Source: Streptomyces sp. NBC_01716 (GTDB lineage Bacteria > Actinomycetota > Actinomycetes > Streptomycetales > Streptomycetaceae). From it: a stretch of DNA of 64,000 nucleotides. The stretch spans positions 2,046,001 to 2,110,000 of the forward strand of contig NZ_CP109181.1 of assembly GCF_036248275.1 (NCBI RefSeq), in the 5' to 3' direction. Each line of letters begins with the position of its first letter. Positions within the stretch are counted from its first letter, which is position 1. The position numbers were made by a program, and so were the translations under genes. The notes below the pieces were generated by a model. The model saw nothing but the letters and a program-made list of their open reading frames with translations. It was not told where the DNA came from and searched no databases. Shown here piece by piece: positions 18,812 to 27,533 of this stretch.

Positions 18812-20113
18812 TCAGCCGGTGGTCTGGTCGTCGATCTGCTGCGCGGCCTTGTCGAAGGTCGACTTCACATCGCCCTTCCCGGGCAGCACCGCGTCCTCCC
18901 AGGCCGTGCGGAAGGTCTTCCACACCTCGGTCGAGCCGGCGATGTTCGGCACGTCCACCGCCCGGGGGACCGCGTCGGCGAAGGGCTGGTAGAAGGGGTT
19001 GTCCTGGAGATAACCGCCGGCGACAGCGGTCACGTCACCGCGGGTGGGGAACTGCCCCGTCTTTTCCAGCAGTGCCACGTCGTTCTTCTTGTTCATCGAG
19101 AACTTGGTGAACTCCCAGGCGGTCTGCTTGTTCTCGCACGAGGTGAACAGACCGACATTCTTGGAGTCCGCGAACGTCGAGGTCTCACCGGCGGGTATTC
19201 CGGCGGCCGTTGGCAGCGGCACCACGCCGTACTTCACCTTGCCGTCGAACTGCCCCTTGCCCCACGGCCCGGCGATGCCCATGGCGGCCACGCCCTCGGC
19301 GAACGGGCCCGCCCACATGTCACCGCTGAACGCCTCCGGGGAGGAGTAACCGTCGGCATACATCCGCTGCCAGAAGCCGAGGGTCTGCTGTCCGGCCTCG
19401 GAAGTGAAGGTGGCCTTCTTGTCCTTCACGAGCTGCGTGCCGCCGGAGTTGGCCAGATACAGCGGGTAGAAGTCGAACAGCGCGTTGGTGTAGTCGCTGG
19501 TCGCCGGGGGGTACAGGGCGAATTTCGCCGCCTTGCCGCTCTTGATCTTCTTGGCCGCGGCGAGCACATCGTCGTACGTGCCCAGCTTCGGGTTCTCGGC
19601 GTCCAGGCCGGCCTTCTTGAAGACGTCCTTGTTGTAATAGAGCATGAACGGGTTGGTTTTCCACGGCACTTGATACAACTTGCCGTCCGGGGAACGGAAG
19701 CCGTCCGCGGCGCCGCCGGAGCGCTCCTTGATGAAGGACTCGGCATCGCCGAAGGTGTCCGAGAGATTGACCAAGCCGCCCTGCTTCTGGAATGCCGCGA
19801 CCGCCGCCGGACCGGTGTTGTAGACGAGGCACGGGGTGTTGCCAGCGGTGATCGCGGCCCCGAGGACGTCTTCGGTGGACTTGCCCGACGGCACCGCCTT
19901 GGCGGTGACTTTCTCCTCGGGGTGCTCGGCGTTCCAGTCGGCCACTGTCGCCTTGGCCCAGGCTTGCTCCTGCTCGTTCGTCGAGTACCAGATGTCGATC
20001 GGTCCCGAGGTCGGCTTGCCGCCGCCGCCGGCGTCGCCCGAACCGCAGGCGGACAACGGCAGGACGACCGCCGCGGTGGTGGCCAGCACCGATATGCGCG
20101 GAAAACGCCTCAT
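18812..20113 (-). CDS. Sugar-binding lipoprotein of the ABC importer
   Basis: The 433-residue protein starts MRRFPRISV and has a lipoprotein signal with lipobox LSAC. The mature part has an extracellular solute-binding fold typical of CUT1 systems (WYSTNEQEQAW, AITAGNTPCLVYNTGP, AMGIAGPWGKG). GGGAG lies nine bases before the chosen ATG at 20113. It is the first gene of the importer-GH130 operon. Its promoter (TTGACG, 17 bases, TTTGAT on the minus strand) is covered by the AAACCGGTTT operator. Confidence 0.92.
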   Translation of the reverse strand: MRRFPRISVLATTAAVVLPLSACGSGDAGGGGKPTSGPIDIWYSTNEQEQAWAKATVADWNAEHPEEKVTAKAVPSGKSTEDVLGAAITAGNTPCLVYNTGPAAVAAFQKQGGLVNLSDTFGDAESFIKERSGGAADGFRSPDGKLYQVPWKTNPFMLYYNKDVFKKAGLDAENPKLGTYDDVLAAAKKIKSGKAAKFALYPPATSDYTNALFDFYPLYLANSGGTQLVKDKKATFTSEAGQQTLGFWQRMYADGYSSPEAFSGDMWAGPFAEGVAAMGIAGPWGKGQFDGKVKYGVVPLPTAAGIPAGETSTFADSKNVGLFTSCENKQTAWEFTKFSMNKKNDVALLEKTGQFPTRGDVTAVAGGYLQDNPFYQPFADAVPRAVDVPNIAGSTEVWKTFRTAWEDAVLPGKGDVKSTFDKAAQQIDDQTTG

Positions 20114-20210
20114 GGCGCCCAACTCCCTTTCCATGCGGGTGGTTGAGGGTCCGAAGCGGCTCCCCTCCCGTCGCCGCCGGCCCGCCCCGTCGGAAATGAT
20201 CACCACGGGG

Positions 20211-20250
20211 TTACGAGCGTCATCAAACCGGTTTAATATCTGAGCGTCAA
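20211..20250. promoter_or_regulatory. Divergent promoters sharing one LacI-type operator
   Basis: The palindrome AAACCGGTTT at 20225-20234 overlaps both divergent promoters. For the importer operon (minus strand) the -35 TTGACG is at 20250-20245 and the -10 TTTGAT at 20227-20222, 17 bases apart. For the repressor gene (plus strand) a weaker TTACGA (20211-20216) and TAATAT (20234-20239) are also 17 apart. One bound repressor would therefore silence both, giving autoregulation. Confidence 0.78.
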
Positions 20251-20327
20251 GGATGGATGCGAGATGTTTCGGTATCCGGGGTGGCGCGCTCCTGTCACCC
20301 CGGGGCCCGGTGGGAAGGCGAGGCGGC

Positions 20328-21425
20328 ATGGTGCAGGGCCAGGGAAAAGCGGCCGGGTCGGCGGACGGTTCCCACGAGGCGAAGCCTCCGCCGCCACGCC
20401 GGGGCAAGGGCAACCGGCCGACGATCGGTGATGTCGCCGCGCTGGCCCAGGTCTCCAAGGCGACGGTCTCCTTCGTCATCAACGACCGCCCCGGGGTCAG
20501 CCCGCAGGCGCGCCGACGGGTCACGGACGCCATCGACCAGCTGGGCTGGCAGCCCAACGCCGGCGCCCGGGCACTCTCCACCAAGCGGTCCCAGACCCTC
20601 GGCCTGGTGATCCGCCGGCCGCCGGAACTGCTGAGCACCGACCCGTTCTTCCCCCAGTTCGTCGCCGGCATCGAGACCGGCCTCTCCCCTCTCAGCTACG
20701 CGCTGGTGCTCCAGGTCGTCCCCGACGAGGAGACCGAACGGCAGGCGTACGAGCGGCTGGCCCGGGACGGGCGGGTCGACGGCGTGTTCCTCACCGATCT
20801 GCGCACCGACGACCCACGGCCCGCACTCGTGACGGAGCTGGGCATCGGCGCACTGATCGTCGGACCGCCGCAGCCCGGCAGCCCGGTGCCGGCCCTCGGG
20901 GTCGACGACGGCAGCGGGGTGCGCCGTGCGGTCGGCCATCTGCGCTCGCTCGGCCACCGGTGGATCGGACACGTCTGCGGGCAGGCCGGATATGTGCACA
21001 CCCAGGCCCGGCGCGACGCCTGGCGCAGTGCGCTGGCGGATGCCGGCCTGCCCGAAATCCCGCCGGTGGCGGCGGACTTCACCGGCGCGGCCGGAGCCCG
21101 GGCCACGCACCAGCTGCTGGACCTGGACCGGCCGCCGACCGCCATCGTGTACGCCAACGACCTGATGGCCATCGCCGGAATCACCGCCGCGACCAGCCGC
21201 AGGCTGCGGGTCCCCGAGGACCTGTCGGTGGTGGGCTTCGACGACATCCCGCTGGCCGACTGCATCGCGCCACCGCTGACGACGGTGCGCCAGGACGTGC
21301 TGGCCTGGGGGCGCGCCGCCGCGCAGGCACTGGTCTCACTCACCGAGGGAGGAAAATTCCAGCCGACCGAGCTCCCCCCGATGGAATTCGTGGTCCGCGC
21401 GAGCACCGCGCCACCACGGACGTGA
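20328..21425 (+). CDS. LacI-family repressor of the polysaccharide locus
   Basis: The 365-residue protein has a LacI helix-turn-helix (PTIGDVAALAQVSKATVSFV) after a basic 28-residue N-terminal tail, the hinge-helix region (GARALST) and a periplasmic-binding-like effector domain ending in the typical VVGFDDIPLADCIAPPLTTV. It is transcribed divergently from the sugar-binding protein and should bind AAACCGGTTT between them and upstream of the lyase. ATG 20328 with GGAAGG ten bases upstream is preferred over an in-frame ATG at 20253 that has only a touching AAGG. The effector is presumably a breakdown product of the polymer. Confidence 0.9.
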   Translation: MVQGQGKAAGSADGSHEAKPPPPRRGKGNRPTIGDVAALAQVSKATVSFVINDRPGVSPQARRRVTDAIDQLGWQPNAGARALSTKRSQTLGLVIRRPPELLSTDPFFPQFVAGIETGLSPLSYALVLQVVPDEETERQAYERLARDGRVDGVFLTDLRTDDPRPALVTELGIGALIVGPPQPGSPVPALGVDDGSGVRRAVGHLRSLGHRWIGHVCGQAGYVHTQARRDAWRSALADAGLPEIPPVAADFTGAAGARATHQLLDLDRPPTAIVYANDLMAIAGITAATSRRLRVPEDLSVVGFDDIPLADCIAPPLTTVRQDVLAWGRAAAQALVSLTEGGKFQPTELPPMEFVVRASTAPPRT

Positions 21426-21888
21426 GCCCGGTGGCCGCGGGCGCAGGAATAGCCGCCGGATACGAAGACCCTGCGCCCGCACCGGCCGCCCCAGCATTTC
21501 CGTTCCCGAACCGGCGTGGACGGCAGCCGCCGAACCCTCGGCTGCTGCCGGCTTCGAGCAAGCTCGGGCCGTGCTGGGCATGGCTTGTTGGACCCGACGC
21601 TGGAACTGCTCGCATGCCGAAGTGGGGACTGAAGAATGCTTCTCGCTGCTGATACGGACCCCGTCCTGACACTCCGGGGCCGGCAGATCCAGGCCACTGC
21701 AGCCGCGGTGCCATCGTTCCGGAACCGGGAGCCACATGCCGTAGTGCCCTGCACTCCGCCAGTGACATCACTCCTGCCAGCACGAGCCCGCCCAGAGCGA
21801 GAGTTGGCCGCCAACAGTAATCGGTCACGCAACCGAACTGATGGGGCGCCCTACCTCACTCTTCTTCGAGTGCCGGACAACCGGACGG
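21426..21888. other. 463-bp gap without a supportable gene
   Basis: It lies between the ends of the convergent repressor and NERD genes. Open frames in it lack recognisable domains or ribosome sites. No clear terminator was identified. Confidence 0.5.
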
Positions 21889-22539
21889 CTACCCCCGGCC
21901 CGCAAAAGGGGCCAGCACCCGCTCCACCTGCTCGGCCAACGCCCGAGCACGCCAGGCGTCCGGCACTCCGGGGGCTTTGAGCAGCGTCGGCACCAGAAAA
22001 CCGGGGCTGAGGACGTGCACGGGTCCGTGAGGCGTCATCGCTTCCAGGAACCCGCCGGCGACCGGGGAGCCGTGCACCACGATCAGCGGGCGTACCACCG
22101 CCGGGTGCAAACCGGCTACCGCGGCGACCGCCTGCGCGTACGAGGCGACCTTCTCGATCTGGCTGTGCCGGTCGTCCGGCCCGCAGTGCACCCGCCCGTA
22201 CACAAGCCCCGTGGTCCAGGTGCGGCGCCACGCCTTCGTGTCCAGGACGACCACCACCGTCCCGCACGGGCTTATGAGGATGTGGTCCAGGTTGAACCGG
22301 CGCCCCCACAACATCAGGTCGTGCCACACCACCCACCCCCGCGCCTGGAGCTCGACAAGTAATCGAGCGGTCTGCTCCTCCCCCGCGGCACCGTGCGACC
22401 ACAACGCCGCTCTCGCGTCCGTGCGCCGCGCCGCACGCCCTCCGATACCTATCCAGGCCAGGACACGCCGCCACCAGCCCTTCCGGGCTGCCGCCCGCAT
22501 TGCCGCGGCGCGCGCCGAAGCCGAGTTCCCCGCAGTCAT
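21889..22539 (-). CDS. NERD-domain (nuclease-related) protein
   Basis: The 216-residue protein has a basic N-terminus, one short hydrophobic segment (RRVLAWIGIGG) and then a NERD domain: GAAGEEQTARLL, GWVVWHDL, FNLDHILISPCGTVVVVLDTKAW. The Asp and Asp-x-Lys pattern is that of PD-(D/E)XK-like nucleases. NERD proteins are widespread in actinobacteria and their role is unclear; DNA processing is inferred from the fold. It stands alone in the accessory region. Confidence 0.8.
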   Translation of the reverse strand: MTAGNSASARAAAMRAAARKGWWRRVLAWIGIGGRAARRTDARAALWSHGAAGEEQTARLLVELQARGWVVWHDLMLWGRRFNLDHILISPCGTVVVVLDTKAWRRTWTTGLVYGRVHCGPDDRHSQIEKVASYAQAVAAVAGLHPAVVRPLIVVHGSPVAGGFLEAMTPHGPVHVLSPGFLVPTLLKAPGVPDAWRARALAEQVERVLAPFAGRG

Positions 22540-22784
22540 TCAATGGTCTCCTTACCGTGGTGACCGACCTCGCCGCGGCGACCACCGTGATCGAGAAACG
22601 TGGGCGGGTGCTTCGCACGCGAATTACGCGGCGGCGCCGTCCTGTTGGAGCGGCACCCCACGGTGTCACGCGATCTCCGCCCCGGCCATAGCGCCATAAC
22701 CGGTCATTCCACGGCGCGTTCGGCACGTCTGAGCGCAGCGCGGAGGACCCGGGCGCGCTCGTGCAGGCGAGAGATCCGGACTCC

Positions 22785-23135
22785 TCACGGGCCAACACCC
22801 CAGGAGGCGATAGCCCTCTGGGCTTCTCTGGGACATCCGGCCGCATAGACAGGTACGAGCGTGAGCGCTGTGTCCAGCGTCAAGAAGTCGCCCGCAACGC
22901 TCCAACCCGTCCCCCACCCGGGGTGAAACAGACTCCGACACAAGGAGGTGACATCGAGTCCGCCGGTCTCGACGAACAGCAAGTGGTAGATGACGAACCA
23001 GCCTGCCCCCTCCGGGCCGTCGGCCTCCGCCCGCCGACGGGCCTGCTGGCGAATCTCCGGGGTCGACGCCACGGGCCTCGGACGTGTCGCCGGTGACGGC
23101 GCCTGTGAGGGTGAGGGCACTCGTCCTAACGACAT
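22785..23135 (-). CDS. Hypothetical protein, weakly supported
   Basis: This 116-residue frame contains a plausible globular stretch (GWFVIYHLLFVETGGLDV followed by CRSLFHPGWG) after an Ala/Arg-rich helix, so it looks more natural than the other frames in this 800-bp region. No family is recognised and the ribosome site is not clear. The rest of 22540-23312 holds nothing I can support. Confidence 0.3.
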   Translation of the reverse strand: MSLGRVPSPSQAPSPATRPRPVASTPEIRQQARRRAEADGPEGAGWFVIYHLLFVETGGLDVTSLCRSLFHPGWGTGWSVAGDFLTLDTALTLVPVYAAGCPREAQRAIASWGVGP

Positions 23136-23312
23136 CTAAGGAACTTGCTCGCGAAGCCCTCCACCCCCGACCCCGCCAATCGGAAATCCGCGCCTACATC
23201 CCGCCCCCGGCCACGCTCACGAACTTGACGTGGTCCTGTTCCCAGCCCGGCGATCTGCCCCCGGCCGAGCCGCTCGATCTGTTCCCCAACCGGCTGAGGA
23301 AGCGGTCGCGGG

Positions 23313-23337
23313 GGGGGTGCTCGGGCCGAGCACCCCC
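23313..23337. terminator. Hairpin terminator after the Rhs immunity gene
   Basis: GGGGGTGCTCG (23313-23323) and CGAGCACCCCC (23327-23337) form an 11-bp perfect stem with a three-base loop, about 40 bases beyond the stop codon of the minus-strand immunity gene. Confidence 0.75.
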
Positions 23338-23375
23338 GCCGACAACGGACTCCAAATGCAGAACGCCTGGGATTC

Positions 23376-23729
23376 TCAGGACAACAGCATGGCGTCCATC
23401 ACTTGAAATTCGGGCAGAACTTGCATACTCAATTCTCCCGCCACATCGGCTACTTCATAGCGCACAAATAGGCGCGTTTTCCCTGCGTCCGACCTGAGAG
23501 AGAATTCCGATACACCCTCACGGAACAGGTCGATCACCAGCTTCTCAGCGCGATGAATTCGAAATCGCACGGAGCACCCCAAGACATCCCAGGAGATCAA
23601 TGCCTTCTCCGAGCCCAATTCGACCGTCACAGAGAAAGTCAGGTCCTCCGAGTTCTCCGACTGCGGTACCACTCCCAGCGCCTCTATGAATTCCTGCTCA
23701 CTGGGGAACTTGAGTTCTCGCTGTGGCAC
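23376..23729 (-). CDS. Putative immunity protein for Rhs toxin 1
   Basis: This 117-residue soluble protein has no recognised domain (PQRELKFPSEQEFIEALG, LISWDVLGCSVRFRIH). Its GTG start overlaps the toxin stop in the sequence TAGTG, the tight coupling expected of a polymorphic-toxin immunity gene. Its GC is clearly lower than the surroundings, as usual for such cassettes. It is intact although the toxin gene before it is frameshifted. Function is inferred only from position. Confidence 0.7.
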   Translation of the reverse strand: MPQRELKFPSEQEFIEALGVVPQSENSEDLTFSVTVELGSEKALISWDVLGCSVRFRIHRAEKLVIDLFREGVSEFSLRSDAGKTRLFVRYEVADVAGELSMQVLPEFQVMDAMLLS

Positions 23730-25835
23730 TACGGTCCGCCTCTCGAGATTACGGTAGAAAGTGATAGCCCGTCGCCGGTGACGCGCCAAGTGGAATCAAA
23801 TTTAAGGAATCCACCCGGCCCAACGAACAGCGACTCACGCTTCTGGAAAGAGCCCCACTCGTTCTGGAAAGTCTCGATGATATTGCTGTCGTTCTCGACG
23901 GCATTATCAAAGTGCTTCTTGAGCAACCCTCTTCCCGCAGCGTTATCATACACGCCGACCCGCGCGAGCTGAGCCCTGTTCTGAAGAGAACGTGGGGTGT
24001 TGTGGGGATCCTTCTTCACCTTGCCGAAGAGGTAGTCGTATTTCCCTCGGGTATAATCGCGCCACGAGTGGATGATCCGGCTCCTTCCTTGGCAGTCTTC
24101 TTCGCTCCTCTTTCTCCCGCCTTTGCGGAGCCTCCCTTCAACAGCTTCTTCGCGAGAGAGCGAATCGCCCCCACAGAAGAGAACAGGCCCGCTACTTCCG
24201 CGACTGTGTCGCCGGAATCCCACGCCTTGGCATCGCTGTCGAGGCCCTTTCTGGTGACGAAGTCATCGTATTTTTTTGTTGCTCCGCTGCAATCTTCGAT
24301 CCAGCAGTAAGGCGTCACGTTGGTGACTGCTTCCGCGCCCGCGACTATGTTGTGACCGATGCCGCCGAGGAAATCCAGGAAGCCGCCCTGTGCCTGTGGG
24401 TCGCTCGGTTCACCGGCGTAGCCGAAGTTGACGGTGGCATTCCATGGCTTGATACCCAGGGGCGGGCCGAGCCATCCTGAGGTCCCTATCGGGGAGATGC
24501 CGATGCGCCGGTTCACCGGGGGTCTGGCCCTTGACCGGTTGATGGCGTGAACCACTGCGGTGACCGCTCGGACGACCGCTCGGACGATTTTGACGAGCGA
24601 GAGCCAGAACTTTCCGTCGGGGTCGGCGAACGTGACGGGGTTGTTGCTGCTGTAAGCGTAGCCGTTTATCTGTTGCGGGTCTTTGAAGTCGGCGACGGGG
24701 TCGACGCTGATGAAGCGGCCGGTGGCGGTGTCGTAGTGCCTGGCGCCCAGGTGCGTGAGGCCAGTGGGGTCCTGAGTTCCGCCGACGAAGCCCTTCTCGC
24801 CCGACCAGGCCGCTGGGTTCTGTCCGCGTTGTTCGCCGAAGGGCTGGGTGTGACGACGTGTTACTGCTTGCGTTGCGGAATCTATTTGAAGGTTTCCGGT
24901 GCCGTTGTGGTCGGCGCTCATCCAGGTGAGTGCCTTGGGTGTGCGCATGGCGACTGTCTGGCCCACGTGGGAGTAGTAGCGGGTTGCTTCGACCTTCCCG
25001 GTGGCTTTTGTCGAGGCGCAGTTCGGTTTCGCCGAGGTAGAGGGTTGTGCCGGTGGTGTCGCGGCGGATCAGGCGGTTCCCGCCGGCGTCGTTGAGGAAC
25101 GTCGTTTCCGTGTTGTCGGCCTCGGTGATTTTGGAGAGGTCGTTCTCGGGCCCCCAGTCAAGGGTTTGAGTCTTGGTCCCGGTGGTGCGGGTTTTGGTGT
25201 TGCCTGCTTCGTCGTAGGTGTAGCCGGTGGTGGGCGAGGAAGCACTCGGCGGGGTGGTGGAGGTGGATGACAGCAAGTGGGGGCGGGCGGTGGTGCCCTG
25301 CTTCAGGTCGTACGTGTACGAGCTAGTGGCCGCTCCGCCGACCGCGAGGTGATTGGTCGCGGTCTTGCGGTTGCCCGCGCTGTCGTAGGTGAAGGACTGC
25401 CAGTAGGGCGCGATCCCGCCGACGTTGCCGGCGTTGGGTGCAGCGGCGCAGTCGGAGGCGGCGGTCCAGGCGCGGCTCAGGCGTCGTGGCCGTCGTAGCT
25501 GAAGCACTGCCTGTCGCCGGGAGTGGTCGCGCGGTCCTCGATCTCAACGGGGTTGCCCGCGAGGTCGTAGCGGTAGCGGGTGTCCGCGTCACTGGCGGCG
25601 TTTGTCTCGGAGAGGACGGCCTGGCGAGACAGCCGCTTGGTGCCATCCTCGTACGACCTGTTGATCTCGGTCCACTTACCGGTCGATGAGACACCGAGCG
25701 TGGTGCGGATATGTTCTCCGGCGGGCAGGTATGCGGTGCTCCGTACGATGCCCGTCAGCCCTTGCAAAGTTTCGGGCATGCGCTGGGCGTTGTAGCCGTA
25801 GGTGAGGACCTCCTGGGCAAGTCCTCCCATCGCGG
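23729..25835 (-). pseudogene. Rhs/YD-repeat toxin gene 1, 5'-truncated and frameshifted
   Basis: Three minus-strand frames join into one Rhs C-terminus: YD repeats (RYRYDLAGNPVEIEDRA, FTYDSAGNRKT, YTYDEAGN), the core end GRFISVDPVADF with DPDG, a linker, then a toxin tip beginning KYDYLFGKVKKDPHNT. Single-base indels break it near 25480 (base lost), in the T4 run at 25005-25008 (base gained on the coding strand) and at 24041-24050 (base lost, immediately before the toxin tip). The 5' part with secretion signals is missing. The toxin family is not recognised. The decay means that no complete toxin can be made unless these are sequencing errors. Confidence 0.8.
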
Positions 25836-26278
25836 GGATGGTGCGTTTCTGTCTCGCAGGCCGGGGCGTGTTGCTGGTCGAGACACTCCGCGAGGCCGGC
25901 TTCGAACACCGCGATATCAATCGAAGAGTGGACCGGCACGGAGTGGCAGTCGGCGTTGTCGAGAACCTGGCCGCTGCCCAGGCCCTTCTGTACCCGCCAC
26001 CGCCCGAGCGGGCGAAGCATGCCGAGTGGGGCAGTCCTGCGATGGGCAAGGGCCGAGGCCAACACCGAAAGCCGACCTGGCGAAGGAGCGGGACCAGCAG
26101 GCGGCCCGGCGCCCGACGGTGGTCACGGCGCATCAGGGTCGCTCGGCGAAGACCCCGCTGCGGAGGCAGGCAGGCAGGCAGGCAGCAGCCGGGCGTAAGC
26201 GGTCGTGATCGCCAACTGGGCCAGCCGGGCGGTACCTTCGGCAGCTCGGTGTCGAGTACGGATAAGGGGAGGGGCAGC

Positions 26279-26629
26279 ATGTCGAGGGGCAAGCAGATGT
26301 TGCGCGAGCTCGGCCACGCGGTACGAGAGGGGGCCAGGGAGGGGGCAGAGGAGAGCGCACGCGCCTATTACTTCAGTGTGTACGATCGCGGCTTCAACGA
26401 GGCGGCCCAGACCTGCCTGGGTGTCCTATCCGATGCCACGGAAGAGTTGTTGGCGAGGATGAAGTCCGGAAACCTGTCCAAGCAAGAACAGACGCTGTAC
26501 GCGCGGCTGACTGAACTGACGGCTGAAATGGACGAACGTCTCCGGAACGCCTGCCAAGAAGAGCCGACAGGAGACGCTCTGCCGCAGCCGTCCGGCGCCC
26601 GACCCAGCCAGCCAACAGAACTGTCCTGA
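26279..26629 (+). CDS. Small conserved-looking hypothetical protein
   Basis: The 116-residue protein is mostly helical and charged (LRELGHAVREGAREGAEES, EELLARMKSGNLSKQEQTLYARLTELTAEMDERL) with a Pro-rich tail and no membrane segment. A strong ribosome site, AAGGGGAGGGG, precedes the ATG. It is not recognised. It lies between the two Rhs cassettes and could be an orphan immunity or regulatory gene. Confidence 0.6.
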   Translation: MSRGKQMLRELGHAVREGAREGAEESARAYYFSVYDRGFNEAAQTCLGVLSDATEELLARMKSGNLSKQEQTLYARLTELTAEMDERLRNACQEEPTGDALPQPSGARPSQPTELS

Positions 26630-26658
26630 GGCTCACTTCTGAGGTTCGGCCCCGTACG

Positions 26659-26823
26659 TCACGACGTCCGGTACACCGAGAGCATGCCGGTGATGCAGCC
26701 CTTGTTCCATGCGTCGCGCTCGTCCCCGTCCAGGCCGTCAGGGAGCGCGTCTGCGCACTCCCGCTGTCCCACGGAGACGGGGTACCGGGTGTCGGTGCTG
26801 TCGGGGCGGGGGAGGCGGGCCAT
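26659..26823 (-). CDS. Possible 54-residue protein
   Basis: A short minus-strand frame reads MARLPRPDSTDTRYPVSVG and continues with a Cys-containing, natural-looking tail (DERDAWNKGCITGML). It is convergent with the plus-strand gene ending at 26629. No clear ribosome site is seen. It may be the C-terminal remnant of a longer secreted protein. Confidence 0.35.
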   Translation of the reverse strand: MARLPRPDSTDTRYPVSVGQRECADALPDGLDGDERDAWNKGCITGMLSVYRTS

Positions 26824-27016
26824 AGCCGCGCACGCCCGGCGCGGCTCCTGCTACTGGCATCGGCGCCGCTGGCCTTGTCTTCCGCTGGGTCGAACGGCCC
26901 CTGTAACGGCGGCCCTCCCAGCACTTCCGGGCCGGGGCATCGTGGCACGAGTGTGGGCTCCGCCGATAGATTGCGGTACCCCTTCCGCCGGGAGGGCAGC
27001 GCTGGGGAACTGCTCA

Positions 27017-27523
27017 TCAGTGCGGATGGCTACGAGGCGATCCGGGGGTGTGAGGGAATTGCACACGCCCCCGGACGGTTTGAATTCCCCAGTCGGACTT
27101 CTGGATCTCGTATCCGTACTCCTTGTCGGTGCTGGTCGAGAAGTACAGTTTTGGGGGATCGCCGCTGTCGGCTACACCGAGCGAACCTGCTTCGCCCCCT
27201 TCCGCGAAGGAATCTGTCGAGTCATAGATGAGCTCGACGATTGATCCCTTTTCCTTCACTGACCACGTGCCCTGGCCGGAGACCGTTTCGCCCTTGGGCG
27301 GCGGGTCAATGAAGCTGAACACGACAGCATCGCGCGGAATACCTGACAGTTCGAAGCGGCCGTCGTCCCCGAACTCGACTCGTCCACCATCTGCTCCCGT
27401 CCAGACGCCGGGTATCTGTGCTGATTCGACTCGTTCGGACTCGCTAACGCATCCGGTGGTGGCGAATATGAAGGCCGCTGCCAGAACGAATGGCACGGCA
27501 CTTCTTGCGCTCACGAATTTCAC
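27017..27523 (-). CDS. Lipoprotein, putative immunity protein for Rhs toxin 2
   Basis: The 168-residue protein has a lipoprotein signal (VPFVLAAAFIFATTGC) and a mature domain resembling small beta-rich immunity-like lipoproteins (PGVWTGADGGRVEFGDDGRF, SGQGTWSVKEKGSIVELIY). It begins ten bases after the toxin 2 stop on the same strand. A surface-anchored immunity protein would suit a toxin acting outside or at the membrane, but that is inference. Confidence 0.72.
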   Translation of the reverse strand: MKFVSARSAVPFVLAAAFIFATTGCVSESERVESAQIPGVWTGADGGRVEFGDDGRFELSGIPRDAVVFSFIDPPPKGETVSGQGTWSVKEKGSIVELIYDSTDSFAEGGEAGSLGVADSGDPPKLYFSTSTDKEYGYEIQKSDWGIQTVRGRVQFPHTPGSPRSHPH

Positions 27524-27533
27524 TCAGCCCGTC

